Assembly: GCF_034676705.1 (NCBI RefSeq)
Contig: NZ_JAUCBS010000013.1
Location: forward strand, 2,336,501-2,400,500
DNA length: 64,000 nucleotides
Origin: Gemmobacter sp.
GTDB lineage: Bacteria > Pseudomonadota > Alphaproteobacteria > Rhodobacterales > Rhodobacteraceae
Reading direction: 5' to 3'
A program made the translations under genes and the position numbers. Positions 24,852 to 33,967 of this stretch are shown here, piece by piece (positions within the stretch are counted from its first letter, which is position 1; the number at the start of each line of letters is the position of its first letter). Under the pieces are notes generated by a model, which ran no database searches, had not been told where the DNA came from, and worked only from the letters and a program-made list of their open reading frames with translations.

Positions 24852-26090
24852 ATGACAGGCGCAACGGTGCTGGACAGCCGCAGATCGTGGCTGCGTCTGG
24901 GGCTGACCATGCTGGTTGGCCTGTTCGTCAATGCCGGCATGTGGACGATCATCGTCATCATGCCGCAGATGGAACGGGAATTCGGGCTGGCGCGGTCCGA
25001 TGCCTCGTTGATCTTCGTCATCACCATGATGGGCTTTGCCCTGGGCAATCTGGTGACGGGGCGCATGGTGGACAGGGCCGGCGTGGTGCCCACGCTGCTG
25101 GGGGCCGCGGTGCTGGTGGGGGCGGGCCATGTGGCCGCGGCCCTTGCCCCCACGGTCTGGCTGGTGGCGCTGGCGCAATTCGTGGTGGGCCTGGGCAGCG
25201 CGGGCGGGCTGGCGCCGCTGATGGCCGATATTTCCCACTGGTTCCTCAAGCGGCGCGGCATTGCCATGTCGGTGGCGGCATCGGCCAACTACATGGCCGG
25301 GGTGATGTGGCCCTTGGTGCTGAACCTGTGGATCCCGGCCTGGGGCTGGCAATGGGCCTATGCGCTGGTGGGCGTCACGGTGATGGTGCTGGTGCCATCG
25401 CTGGCCTGGGGCCTGCGGGCCCGCGCCCCGGCCGAGGCCAAGGCCGCATCCGACCGGGCGGCGGCCAGCCGGGCCAGCAGTTCGGGCATGTCGCCCAACA
25501 CGCTGACCGCGCTGCTGTTCGTGGCCGGCATTGCCTGCTGCGTCGCCATGGCGATGCCGCAGGTGCATATCGTGGCCTATTGCATCGACCTGGGGTTCGG
25601 CCCGGCCGTCGGGGCGGAAATGCTGTCGCTAATGCTGCTGGGGGGCGTGCTGTCGCGGCTGGCCGGCGGCGTGATCTCGGACCGCATCGGGGGGGTGGCC
25701 ACGCTGTTGCTGTTCGGCAGCATGCAGATGGTGGCGCTGTTCCTGTATATTCCGTTCGACGGTCTGGTGCCGCTCTATGTCGTCAGCCTGATCTTTGGCC
25801 TGTCGCAGGGCGGCATCCTGCCGTCCTATGCGCTGATCGTGCGGGAATACCTGCCCGCCCGTGTTGCGGGGGCGCGGGTGGGACTGATCATGATGGCCAC
25901 CATCCTGGGCATGGCGATCGGCGGCTGGATGTCGGGCTGGATCCACGATGTGACGCAAAGCTATGCGCTTGCCTTCATCAACGGCATCGTCTGGAACGGG
26001 CTGAACGTCGGCATCGCGCTTTGGCTGATCTGGCGCGCAGGCCGGTTGCGAATCCCGCCCCAAGCTGGCAAAGCCGCCGCGTCAGCCTGA
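24852..26090 (+). CDS. MFS transporter, unknown substrate
   Basis: 412 aa with 12 predicted helices and the MFS loop between helices 2 and 3 (GNLVTGRMVDRAG). Middle loop about 190-215 is Ala/Ser-rich. The sequence resembles the monocarboxylate/oxalate-formate type (CynX/OFA-like) group, but substrate residues cannot be assigned. ATG preceded by GGGAGGACGACG. pyrE starts 10 bases later, so the two may be co-transcribed. Confidence 0.88.
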   Translation: MTGATVLDSRRSWLRLGLTMLVGLFVNAGMWTIIVIMPQMEREFGLARSDASLIFVITMMGFALGNLVTGRMVDRAGVVPTLLGAAVLVGAGHVAAALAPTVWLVALAQFVVGLGSAGGLAPLMADISHWFLKRRGIAMSVAASANYMAGVMWPLVLNLWIPAWGWQWAYALVGVTVMVLVPSLAWGLRARAPAEAKAASDRAAASRASSSGMSPNTLTALLFVAGIACCVAMAMPQVHIVAYCIDLGFGPAVGAEMLSLMLLGGVLSRLAGGVISDRIGGVATLLLFGSMQMVALFLYIPFDGLVPLYVVSLIFGLSQGGILPSYALIVREYLPARVAGARVGLIMMATILGMAIGGWMSGWIHDVTQSYALAFINGIVWNGLNVGIALWLIWRAGRLRIPPQAGKAAASA

Positions 26091-26100
26091 AGGAGCGCGC

Positions 26101-26775
26101 ATGATCCCGTCCAGCTTTCCGCCCAAGGAAGAAATCGCCCGCCTTGCCGCAGGCATGCTGCTGGACATCAAGGCGGTGCATTTCAGCGCCGACCCGCCCT
26201 ATACCTATGCCTCGGGGCTCAAGGGGCCGACCTATATCGACTGCCGCAAGCTGATCAGCTTTCCGCGCATCCGGTCGGTCCTGATGGATTTCCTGACCGT
26301 CACCGTGATGCGCGATGCCGGGCTGGAGGCGTTCGACAACATCGCCGGTGGCGAAACCGCCGGCATCCCCTTTGCCGCGCTGGTGGCCGAGCGGATGGCG
26401 CTGCCGATGACCTATGTGCGCAAGAAGCCCAAGGGATACGGCCGCAATGCCCGCATCGAGGGCGCCATGAGCGAAGGCCAGCGCGTGCTGCTGGTCGAGG
26501 ATCTGACGACCGATGGCGGCAGCAAGCTGTCCTTTGTCGATGCCATCCGCGACACCGGGGCAACCTGCGGGCATACGGCGGTGATCTTCTACTACGGCAT
26601 CTTCGCCGATACCGTGCCGCGCCTGCGCGAGCATGGCGTGGAACTGTCGTGGCTGTGCACCTGGTGGGACGTGCTGGCGGTTGCCAAGGAGCGCAAGGCG
26701 TTCGATGAGCGGACCCTTGCCGAGGTCGAGGCATTCCTGACCGATCCTGCCGCCTGGCGCGCGGCGAACCCGTAA
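26101..26775 (+). CDS. pyrE: Orotate phosphoribosyltransferase
   Basis: 224 aa, pyrimidine synthesis: orotate plus PRPP to OMP. The PRPP loop VLLVEDLTTDGGS (129-141) and the flexible catalytic loop with RKKPKGYGRNARIEG (107-121) are present. ATG with AAGGAG upstream. Confidence 0.97.
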   Translation: MIPSSFPPKEEIARLAAGMLLDIKAVHFSADPPYTYASGLKGPTYIDCRKLISFPRIRSVLMDFLTVTVMRDAGLEAFDNIAGGETAGIPFAALVAERMALPMTYVRKKPKGYGRNARIEGAMSEGQRVLLVEDLTTDGGSKLSFVDAIRDTGATCGHTAVIFYYGIFADTVPRLREHGVELSWLCTWWDVLAVAKERKAFDERTLAEVEAFLTDPAAWRAANP

Positions 26776-27003
26776 ATAACGGGGGATAACCCTGTGGGCA
26801 GTCTGGGGACAATCCCCTGCCCGCCCATCCGCGAATCGGCGATCTCGTGCCCATCCGGGGCAAGGCCACAATCGGTTGTGGCCTGAACCCGCCATCCGCG
26901 TTATCCTGAACCTTATACCCGACCTGTCCACAGACTTGTCCAGATTGCCCCCCGGGCAGCGGATCGGCTAGGGATCGGGTCTTGCAAGAACCGGCAGGCA
27001 GGC

Positions 27004-28497
27004 ATGAACGATATCGCTAAGATCACGCCGGTGCCGCAGGCACCGGCCACCACGGACGCTCTTCCCCACAATATCGAGGCGGAACAACAGCTTCTGGGCG
27101 CGATCCTGACCAACAACGATGTCTATGACCGCATCGCCGCGCTGGTGAAGGCCGAACATTTCTACGACCCCGTCCACCAGCGCATCTTTGAAATCGCGGC
27201 CGCGCGGATCCAGAAGAACGCCCTTGCCTCTCCCGTCACGCTCAAGGCGTTTCTGGAGGATGATCCGGGCCTGCGGGAACTGGGCGGGCCGGCCTATCTG
27301 GTGCGTCTGGCCGGTGCGGCGATTTCCGCCTTTGCGGCGCGCGACTATGCGCAGATGATCTATGATCTGGCGGTACGGCGCGAACTGATCGCGCTGGGGC
27401 GCGACATTGCCGACAAGGCCGGCAAGGTCGAGGTCGCCTCGGAACCACGCGACCAGATCACCGAGGCCGAACAGCGGCTGTACAAGCTGGGCGAACAGGG
27501 CGTGGCCGAACGCGGCTTCCAGTCCTTCCTGCGCGCGGTGACGGCGGCGGTGGATGTGGCGAATGCCGCCTATCAGCGCGGCGGCGGCCTGTCGGGCATT
27601 CCGACCGCGCTGGTCGATCTGGACAAGAAGCTGGGCGGCCTGCATCCGTCGGACCTGATCATCCTTGCCGGGCGTCCCTCGATGGGGAAAACCTCGCTGG
27701 CGACCAACATCGCCTTCAACGTGGCCAAGGCCTATAAGCGCGGCCGCAAGCCCGATGGCAGCGACGGCGCGGTCGAAGGCGGCGTCGTCGGGTTCTTTTC
27801 GCTGGAAATGTCGGCCGAACAGCTGGCGGCCCGTATCCTGTCGGAAGCGTCCGAAGTGCCCAGCGAACAGATCCGCCGCGGCGACATGACGGAACATGAA
27901 TTCCGCCGCTTCGTCGAGGCCGCCAAGGCGCTGGAGGCCTGCCCGCTGTATATCGACGATACGCCCGCCCTGCCGATTTCGCAGGTGGCCGCCCGCGCCC
28001 GGCGGCTGAAGCGCACCCATGGGCTGGATGTGCTGATGGTGGACTACCTGCAACTGCTGAAAGGGTCGTCCAAGGACAACCGCGTGCAGGAAGTGTCCGA
28101 GATCACCCAGGGCCTCAAGGCCATTGCCAAGGAACTGAACATCCCCGTCATCGCGCTGTCGCAGCTGTCGCGCGCCGTGGAAAGCCGCGAGGACAAGCGC
28201 CCCCAGTTGTCCGACCTGCGGGAATCGGGGTCCATCGAACAGGACGCCGATGTGGTGATGTTCGTGTTCCGCGAAGAATACTACAAGGAACGCGAAAAGC
28301 CGTCTGACCACGAGCTGGAAAAGATGGCCGCCTGGCAGCAGGTCATGGAAAGTTGCCATGGCAAGGCCGAGGTGATCATCGGCAAGCAGCGCCACGGCCC
28401 CATCGGCACGGTGGAACTGTCGTTCGAAGGGCGTTTCACCCGCTTCGGCAACCTGGCCCGCGAATGGCAGCGCGGCGAACGCGAAGACGCCTACTGA
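27004..28497 (+). CDS. dnaB: Replicative DNA helicase DnaB
   Basis: 497 aa. N-terminal helicase-loader/primase-binding domain (about 20-125), linker, and RecA-like motor with Walker A GRPSMGKTS (223-231), ETS-type FFSLEMSAEQLAARIL and Walker B VLMVDYLQLL. No intein. The 228 bases upstream contain two short DnaA-box-like strings but no cluster. Confidence 0.97.
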   Translation: MNDIAKITPVPQAPATTDALPHNIEAEQQLLGAILTNNDVYDRIAALVKAEHFYDPVHQRIFEIAAARIQKNALASPVTLKAFLEDDPGLRELGGPAYLVRLAGAAISAFAARDYAQMIYDLAVRRELIALGRDIADKAGKVEVASEPRDQITEAEQRLYKLGEQGVAERGFQSFLRAVTAAVDVANAAYQRGGGLSGIPTALVDLDKKLGGLHPSDLIILAGRPSMGKTSLATNIAFNVAKAYKRGRKPDGSDGAVEGGVVGFFSLEMSAEQLAARILSEASEVPSEQIRRGDMTEHEFRRFVEAAKALEACPLYIDDTPALPISQVAARARRLKRTHGLDVLMVDYLQLLKGSSKDNRVQEVSEITQGLKAIAKELNIPVIALSQLSRAVESREDKRPQLSDLRESGSIEQDADVVMFVFREEYYKEREKPSDHELEKMAAWQQVMESCHGKAEVIIGKQRHGPIGTVELSFEGRFTRFGNLAREWQRGEREDAY

Positions 28498-28614
28498 CCC
28501 CGCCTGTCGATCACCTGCGGCGAAACGCATACTTGCCGGGTGCCCCGGCATGGTGTTGCTGCGCCCAAGATCCCATCCGCCAGCACCGATCCGGCGCCCA
28601 TCCACAAGGCTTTG

Positions 28615-29640
28615 ATGCGCGATACCTCCCAAACTCCCCGTTCCGCCCGCGAATGGCTCAGCACGCTTGCCCGCTACCGCGAACCATCGACCCGCCGCAG
28701 CCTGTTCGAACTGGGCGCCACGCTGGTGCCCTTTGTCGCGCTGTGGGCGCTGGCCTGGATGGCGCTGTCGATCAGCCCCTGGCTGGCGGTGGCGGTGGCG
28801 CTGCTGAACGGGGCGTTCCTGGTGCGGATTTTCATCATCCAGCATGATTGCGGGCACGGGTCGTTCCTGGCCAACCGCACCGCGCAGGACTGGCTGGGGC
28901 GCATCCTGGGCGTGCTGACCCTGACCCCCTATGCCGTCTGGCGGCGCAACCATTCGATCCACCATGCCCACCACGGCAACCTGGACCGCCGCGGTGTCGG
29001 CGATGTGCTGACCCTGACGATCGAGGAATACCGCGCGCGGTCGCCGCTTGGCCGGCTGATGTATCGGCTGTATCGTCACCCGCTGGTGCTGTTCGTGCTG
29101 GGGCCAAGCTACCTGTTCATCCTGGAAAACCGCCTGCCGATGGGGCTGATGAACGCGGGCTGGCGCTACTGGACCTCGGCCATGGGGACCAACGCGATGA
29201 TCGGCATCGCGCTTGGCCTGATCCTGTGGTTCGGCGGGCTGTGGCCGGTGGTGCTGATCTTTCTGCCCACCACGGTGGTGGCAGCGACCATCGGCGTCTG
29301 GCTGTTCTACGTCCAGCATCAGTTCGAGGAAACCCACTGGTCCAAGGGCGAGGACTGGCAGCTGCACGATGCCGCGCTGGAAGGCAGCTCGCATTATGTG
29401 CTGCCGCAGCCGCTGCGCTGGCTGTCGGGGAACATCGGGATCCACCATGTGCATCACCTGTATTCCCGCATCCCGTTCTACCGGCTGACCGAGGTGCTGC
29501 GCGACCATCAGGAACTGGCCGAGGCGCAGCGCCTGACCATCCGCGAAAGCCTGGCCACAGTCCGCCTGCATCTGTGGGACGAGGCCGAACACAAGCTGAC
29601 CTCGTTCGCCGATGCCCACAAACGCTATGGCATCGCCTGA
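28615..29640 (+). CDS. Membrane fatty acid desaturase
   Basis: 341 aa di-iron membrane enzyme. Three His boxes: HDCGH (77-81), HSIHHAHH (113-120) and HHVHH (277-281), with hydrophobic helix pairs between. The third box and spacing fit acyl-lipid desaturases; regiospecificity cannot be read. Start chosen at MRDTSQTPRSAREW with AAGG upstream; a GTG start 75 bases earlier is possible. Immediately upstream of a cold-shock gene, compatible with a role in membrane fluidity. Confidence 0.9.
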   Translation: MRDTSQTPRSAREWLSTLARYREPSTRRSLFELGATLVPFVALWALAWMALSISPWLAVAVALLNGAFLVRIFIIQHDCGHGSFLANRTAQDWLGRILGVLTLTPYAVWRRNHSIHHAHHGNLDRRGVGDVLTLTIEEYRARSPLGRLMYRLYRHPLVLFVLGPSYLFILENRLPMGLMNAGWRYWTSAMGTNAMIGIALGLILWFGGLWPVVLIFLPTTVVAATIGVWLFYVQHQFEETHWSKGEDWQLHDAALEGSSHYVLPQPLRWLSGNIGIHHVHHLYSRIPFYRLTEVLRDHQELAEAQRLTIRESLATVRLHLWDEAEHKLTSFADAHKRYGIA

Positions 29641-29699
29641 ACGGGACTGCCCGGGCAGGATCCGGCAAAGATAGTTGCGTTCAGTATCAACGACTTGCG

Positions 29700-29720
29700 C
29701 CAGCCATGAAAAATGGCTGG
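29700..29720 (+). terminator. Possible terminator hairpin after the desaturase gene
   Basis: CCAGCCAT-GAAAA-ATGGCTGG, an 8-bp stem with 5-nt loop, followed by GGCATTTCCC. The T run is weak, so termination is uncertain; it is 60 bases after the stop. Confidence 0.4.
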
Positions 29721-29764
29721 GGCATTTCCCTCGCAATTGATCCGCCTGCCCCCTACATCAGGCA

Positions 29765-29868
29765 GGCATAACTTATCGTCGGACCCTGTTCCTAACGGCT
29801 CAGCTTCGATCTTCGGCTTTGCCAAGCCGCTACACCCTGTGAGCGGCACCTCTCAAAGGAATATCACG
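29765..29868 (+). promoter_or_regulatory. Long structured 5' leader of the cold-shock gene
   Basis: About 100 bases without codons before the csp ATG, containing nested short inverted repeats such as GCTTCGATCTTCGGCTTTGCC, AGCCGCT...AGCGGC, and an AAAGGA ribosome site 9 bases before ATG. Cold-shock mRNAs commonly carry long leaders that refold at low temperature; the resemblance here is in arrangement, and no fold was computed. Confidence 0.4.
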
Positions 29869-30075
29869 ATGGCCAATGGCACCGTGAAATGGTTCAACAA
29901 CACCAAGGGCTTCGGCTTCATTCAACCGGCATCGGGCAGCAAGGACGTGTTCGTCCACGTTTCCGCCATGGAACGCGCCGGCATCCGCGAACTGCCGGAT
30001 GGCCAGGCCGTGACCTACGACATCGAGCGTAGCCGCGATGGTCGCGAATCCGCGATCAACCTCGTTCTGGCCTGA
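29869..30075 (+). CDS. Cold-shock domain protein
   Basis: 68 aa single CSD, an RNA chaperone. RNP1 KGFGFI (13-18) and RNP2 DVFVHVS (26-32) are intact. Start at MANGTVKWFN, the family start, with CAAAGGA upstream. Followed by a strong intrinsic terminator. Confidence 0.95.
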   Translation: MANGTVKWFNNTKGFGFIQPASGSKDVFVHVSAMERAGIRELPDGQAVTYDIERSRDGRESAINLVLA

Positions 30076-30098
30076 TAGGTCTCAGACTGCATGATGGC

Positions 30099-30132
30099 GG
30101 GGCCGGCGGCGCGCCGGCCCCGCTTGTTTTTA
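30099..30132 (+). terminator. Intrinsic terminator of the cold-shock gene
   Basis: 10-bp GC stem GGGGCCGGCG/CGCCGGCCCC with 3-nt loop, followed by GCTTGTTTTTA. Confidence 0.85.
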
Positions 30133-30149
30133 TCTGGAAAGAATACCTC

Positions 30150-30404
30150 TTGATCGAAATTCATTGGGGACAACCCCTTTGCTTCGTGTCGCCCGATGGC
30201 GAAATGCGCAAGATCCGCACCATCGAACATGCGCGCTACTGGCTGCGCAAGGAATGCCCCGCCACCGACAGCTCGCGTCAGCAGGCGCTGGATGTGGTCG
30301 AGGCCGCGATGGACTGCATGATACCCGTCAGCCGCGCCCGCGCCGCCCTGACACTGGCAGCCCGCACGGCCGGCTTTGTGCCCGCATCGGCCACCGCGGT
30401 CTGA
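30150..30404 (+). CDS. DUF982 family small protein, TTG start
   Basis: 84 aa. Pattern RKIRTIEHARYWL, then DVVEAAMDCM, then SRARAALTLAARTAGF fits DUF982, a short alphaproteobacterial family of unknown function. The homologous start corresponds to a TTG at 30150, with GGAAAG upstream; the first ATG (30204) would remove the conserved N-terminal strand. Confidence 0.7.
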   Translation: MIEIHWGQPLCFVSPDGEMRKIRTIEHARYWLRKECPATDSSRQQALDVVEAAMDCMIPVSRARAALTLAARTAGFVPASATAV

Positions 30405-30528
30405 CCGGCAGCGCCCGGCATCAGCCGGTCCGAAAGAAATCCGGTCGGCTGCCGTTTCCCGAAGCTTTGTCGCGGCGGATGTGCTACCTGCTCGGCTCCG
30501 GCAGCATTTCGCTGCCACAGGAGCGGCT

Positions 30529-30690
30529 ATGCAGATGTTCTCTCGAAAGCCTCCGTTCGACCTGGCGGAATTCCTTGCCAAGCCGGCCACCCCCGCCGAA
30601 ATCCGCAAGGCATCGGATGCCCGGCGGCGACATGCCGAATACATGGCCCGCCTTGCGGCCGCGCGCGAGACGCCGGCGAAGACCAGCTGA
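30529..30690 (+). CDS. Small hypothetical protein, 53 aa
   Basis: Begins MQMFSRKPPFDLAEFL, strongly charged C-terminal half (RKASDARRRHAEYMARL) likely helical. AGGAG lies 6 bases before the ATG, and the frame ends in TGA before the tRNA terminator. No family recognised; supported by the ribosome site only. Confidence 0.4.
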   Translation: MQMFSRKPPFDLAEFLAKPATPAEIRKASDARRRHAEYMARLAAARETPAKTS

Positions 30691-30820
30691 TCCGTCAGCG
30701 GGCAGCTCGGCACAGCTGCTGTCTGCCCGCTCCGCCACCCCGAGCCGGCCCGACCTTGCATCGGCGGTCTGGTTCCGGGGGGCCGAAGTCCGCCGGAATT
30801 CCCCCCACCGCCTGTCCGCC

Positions 30821-30850
30821 AAAACGAAAAGCCCCGGAATTCCGGGGCCT
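30821..30850 (-). terminator. Intrinsic terminator downstream of tRNA-Leu(GAG)
   Basis: Perfect 18-base palindrome GCCCCGGAATTCCGGGGC followed on the minus strand by TTTTCGTTTT; starts ~10 bases after the tRNA 3' end. Confidence 0.85.
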
Positions 30851-30860
30851 TCGTTCAGAC

Positions 30861-30947
30861 TGGTGCGGATGAAAGGACTCGAACCTTCACGGGAGTTACC
30901 CCACAGCGACCTCAACGCTGCGCGTCTACCAATTCCGCCACATCCGC
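30861..30947 (-). tRNA. tRNA-Leu (anticodon GAG), CCA encoded
   Basis: Acceptor GCGGATG pairs with CATCCGC, class II long variable arm, T arm GGTTCGAGTCC, and anticodon loop TTGAGGT within stem CAGCG/CGCTG, which reads GAG for CUC codons. The 3' CCA is in the DNA. Confidence 0.96.
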
Positions 30948-30990
30948 ATGATCTGGCTTGGTCTCGCGCCTTCTAGCGAAGCGCCGCAGC

Positions 30991-31020
30991 AAAGGAAAGG
31001 GGGATTTTCGCCCCCTTTCC
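30991..31020 (-). terminator. Terminator of the peptidoglycan-binding-domain gene
   Basis: 10-bp stem GGAAAGGGGG/CCCCCTTTCC with a 7-nt loop, 14 bases after the minus-strand stop, followed by TTTGCT. On the plus strand it is followed by GGGTTTTG, so it may work in both directions. Confidence 0.7.
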
Positions 31021-31034
31021 GGGTTTTGCAGGGC

Positions 31035-32492
31035 CTATTGCCCAAACACCATGAAGGGCAGCCGTGCGGCCAGCGGCAGGGCGGCAACGCCGCTGCGGAT
31101 GGGGGTATCGGCCGCCTCTTGCGTGGCGGCGGCGGGGGGTGCGGTCGGCACGGCAAAGACCGGCACCGCCGGCGCCACGGGTTGCAGCGCCGCCTTGTCG
31201 GCCTTGCCGCCCAGAGTGAAGGCCGCCTTGCGGATCAGCGCCGAACGGTCGGGCATGCCGGGTGCAAAGACCAGCGTGGTGCCGCTCGCTGCCGCCTCCA
31301 GGCTGGTTTCATACCAGGGCAGCGCCAGATCGGTGCGCTGGCTGGCGCCGAACCCCTGCGACAGGTGGTGGCCCAGCAGTTCGGCATAGCCCTTTTCGCC
31401 CAGCACCGTCAGCAGCAGCGCCGATCCGATGGCCACATCCATCTTGTCGGTCGTATAGCCCGAGCCAAGGCAAATCTTCGCCGTGGCCGACAGCTGCGCC
31501 GGCGCCATGCCCGAAGCCAGCACAAAGCCCGAAACCCCCTGCATCACCGTATCGCGGTCCTGCAAGGACAGGGCGGTGACGTGATCCTCCATCGCGGGGC
31601 CAAGGCCCGCGCATTGTTCGGCCACCTGCTGCGGCGTGGCGCCGGGCATCTTGGCCACCAGATCCTCCGCCTGCGCCATGGCATAGGTGCGGGCCAGGCA
31701 GAACTGTTCCGACAGGGCAAAGGCCGGGTCGGTCATGCTGGCCGCCGTGACGAAGCCGCCGTTCGTATTGGTCAGCAGACTGACCTTGTTGCAATGCGAG
31801 GCCAGCGAGGCCATCATCGCAGCACCACCGCCAAAGAAGTTCGGCAGCGCCGGCGCGGTCGGGGCCGCCGGTGCCGGGGCCTGCGGTGCGGCGCCAAGCG
31901 CGGGCATCGCGGGTTGCTGCGGCACCACCTGCTGCATGGCGGGGGGCGCGGCGGCCACCGCGGCCGCCCCCATGCCAAAGCCCGCGCCGGGCAGGCCCGC
32001 CATCTCGTCGCGCTGCATCAGCAGCAGGCCGCGGGTGCCCTGCGGATGGCTGGCCGCCACCTGCATGGTCGCCGGCCCCCCGATGATCGCCCGCTGATAG
32101 GCCGTCACCAGGATGGAGCGTTCGAAATCGGTCAGCTGCCCGGTGGGCGGATAGCCCATCAGCGCCTGATACTGCGAAATCCCGGTGCGGGTGCGCGGCC
32201 CGGCCGATCCGTCGGGCGTGCCGACATTGTAGCCGAAGTAGTTCAGCGCCGTCTGCACCTCGCGCGTCGATTCGCGCTGGCCGCTGCTGGCCGACGCGGT
32301 CGAGGTCGACCGACGCACGGTGTTGGTGGTGGCCTGGCGGCGGTCCTTGTTCTTGTGCATCTCATGCACGATCAGCCCGCCGATCACCGCCCCGACCAGC
32401 CCCCCTGCCAGGGCATCGCCCGCGCTGGACTGCACCGGGCCAAGGGCCACACCGGCCGCGACCACAGTGGCTGCAATACGCTTAGCCTTCAT
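31035..32492 (-). CDS. Exported protein with a peptidoglycan-binding (PG_binding_1) domain
   Basis: 485 aa. Signal peptide-like start (about 1-24), a Gly-rich hydrophobic segment GGLVGAVIGGLIV (30-42), then residues about 75-125 (REVQTALNYFGYNVGTPDGSAG ... GYPPTGQL-type) that fit the PG_binding_1 fold. A Pro/Ala-rich linker (about 180-230) leads to a helical C-terminal domain of unknown type and a second Pro/Ala stretch. No hydrolase motif is seen. Single gene with its own terminator; probably envelope-located. Confidence 0.75.
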   Translation of the reverse strand: MKAKRIAATVVAAGVALGPVQSSAGDALAGGLVGAVIGGLIVHEMHKNKDRRQATTNTVRRSTSTASASSGQRESTREVQTALNYFGYNVGTPDGSAGPRTRTGISQYQALMGYPPTGQLTDFERSILVTAYQRAIIGGPATMQVAASHPQGTRGLLLMQRDEMAGLPGAGFGMGAAAVAAAPPAMQQVVPQQPAMPALGAAPQAPAPAAPTAPALPNFFGGGAAMMASLASHCNKVSLLTNTNGGFVTAASMTDPAFALSEQFCLARTYAMAQAEDLVAKMPGATPQQVAEQCAGLGPAMEDHVTALSLQDRDTVMQGVSGFVLASGMAPAQLSATAKICLGSGYTTDKMDVAIGSALLLTVLGEKGYAELLGHHLSQGFGASQRTDLALPWYETSLEAAASGTTLVFAPGMPDRSALIRKAAFTLGGKADKAALQPVAPAVPVFAVPTAPPAAATQEAADTPIRSGVAALPLAARLPFMVFGQ

Positions 32493-32586
32493 GGTGGAAT
32501 CCCTTCAATCGCTGTAATACCGCTGGCGCGCAGTCTAGCACGCAGCGGCGTGTCACAAAGCCAAAACTGTCGGAGGTCGGGAATCC

Positions 32587-33273
32587 ATGATGCAGGACGA
32601 GGTGGAATGGCAGGTCTGGCCGGGCCTTGTGCCCTATGAGCAGGCGGTTCAGGCCATGGAGGCGCGGGTAGACGCCATTCGCGCCGGCACCGCGCCCGAG
32701 GCGATCTGGCTGCTGGAACACCCGCCGCTGTATACCGCCGGCACTTCGGCCCGGGCCGAGGATCTGACCGAACCCGACCGCTTTCCCGTGCATCGCAGCG
32801 GGCGGGGCGGGCAATATACCTATCACGGTCCCGGGCAGCGGGTGGTCTATGTGATGCTGGACGTGGCGGCGCGCGGGCGCGACGTGCGCTGTTTCGTGCG
32901 GGCACTGGAACATTGGGTCATCTCTGCGCTGGCCGAATTCAACGTGACGGGCGAAATCCGCGATGGCCGCATCGGCGTCTGGGTGCAGCGGCCTGACAAG
33001 GCCCCTGCGCCCGATGGCACGCTGCGCGAAGACAAGATCGCCGCGATTGGCATCAAGCTGCGGCGCTGGGTCAGCTACCACGGCATCTCGATCAACGTGG
33101 AACCGGATCTGGGCCATTTCGGCGGCATCGTGCCCTGCGGCATCCGCGACCATGGTGTGACCTCGCTGGTCGATCTGGGGTTGCCGGTGGGGTTGGGCGA
33201 CCTCGACTCGGCGCTGATGCGCACTTTCGGCGGCGCGATGGCACGTCTTGGCAACGCCTGCACGACAGCCTGA
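32587..33273 (+). CDS. lipB: Octanoyltransferase LipB
   Basis: 228 aa. Transfers octanoate from acyl-carrier protein to lipoyl domains. HRSGRGGQYTYHGPGQ (69-84), K150 in EDKIAAIGIK, and the catalytic C184 in IVPCGI are present. An insertion of ~15 residues (RPDKAPAPDGTLRED) before the Lys is common in alphaproteobacteria. Two tandem ATGs (32587, 32590). Confidence 0.96.
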   Translation: MMQDEVEWQVWPGLVPYEQAVQAMEARVDAIRAGTAPEAIWLLEHPPLYTAGTSARAEDLTEPDRFPVHRSGRGGQYTYHGPGQRVVYVMLDVAARGRDVRCFVRALEHWVISALAEFNVTGEIRDGRIGVWVQRPDKAPAPDGTLREDKIAAIGIKLRRWVSYHGISINVEPDLGHFGGIVPCGIRDHGVTSLVDLGLPVGLGDLDSALMRTFGGAMARLGNACTTA

Positions 33274-33278
33274 ACACG

Positions 33279-33311
33279 TGCGCGTGATCTGACGCCGGGT
33301 CACGCGCAATT
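33279..33311 (+). terminator. Possible terminator hairpin after lipB
   Basis: 9-bp stem TGCGCGTGA/TCACGCGCA with a 12-nt loop followed by ATTT, 6 bases after the lipB stop. Weak T run. Confidence 0.45.
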
Positions 33312-33532
33312 TCCCGGTTGCCCCCCTTGAACTTGAAAAATATCTGCGCATAGGCGCACGAAATTTGCGGTCAAGGCGCCAATCTCGGCGATGTGATGGG
33401 CCAAAAGGCGCAGAACTCCTCGCATTTTTGCACATAACTGGACATTGAAGCTGGCGGCTGGAGGGTCCATTTCCTCCTCACGATCCGAACGATGGATCGG
33501 ACCGGAAACCCCGGGAAACCCAGGAGAAGACC

Positions 33533-33829
33533 ATGAACCGCATTGCTACCACGCTGGCTATCGTCCTTGTTTCGGCCACTGCCGCTGCTGCCCAGGCCGG
33601 CGCCGATGTTGCCGTGACCCGCGCCGAACCGGCGAACCTGTTCACGACCCCCGCCGAACGCAGCCTGCTGCCGGCCGAGACCGTGACCATCACCACCGGC
33701 GCCGAAGTCGATGTCGCTGCCGACACCACCTTCACCGCCCGCGACCGCGCCCTGCTGGGCCTGGATGCCACCGCGCTGGTGAAAGAGACCGTGTTCCCGG
33801 GCGGCAACGAAGCCCCGTCGCTGCGCTGA
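33533..33829 (+). CDS. Small secreted protein of unknown function
   Basis: 98 aa. Signal peptide MNRIATTLAIVLVSATAAAAQA with a likely cut after AQA; mature part of ~76 residues, Thr/Ala/Asp-rich, no cysteines (AERSLLPAETVTITTGAEV). AGGAGA lies before the ATG. The 259-base region upstream holds the hairpin CGATCCGAACGATGGATCG at ~33480-33498 directly before the gene. No family recognised. Confidence 0.7.
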   Translation: MNRIATTLAIVLVSATAAAAQAGADVAVTRAEPANLFTTPAERSLLPAETVTITTGAEVDVAADTTFTARDRALLGLDATALVKETVFPGGNEAPSLR

Positions 33830-33967
33830 GCGCTTCGGCGCGCGCCTTCGGGGCGCGCGCCGCAAAGCCCCCCCGCAGCCCGACCGGCTGTGACACCTTG
33901 GCCGATGCAGTCCGGGACGGGGTGGTGTAGGATGGGGGACCAGCGAGTCTTCCGAAAGGACTGCCAG

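Noticed and set aside
26776..27003. DnaA-box-like strings (CTGTCCACA, TTATCCTG) before dnaB as a possible replication origin.
   Set aside because: Only isolated, imperfect boxes and no AT-rich unwinding stretch; not enough for an origin.
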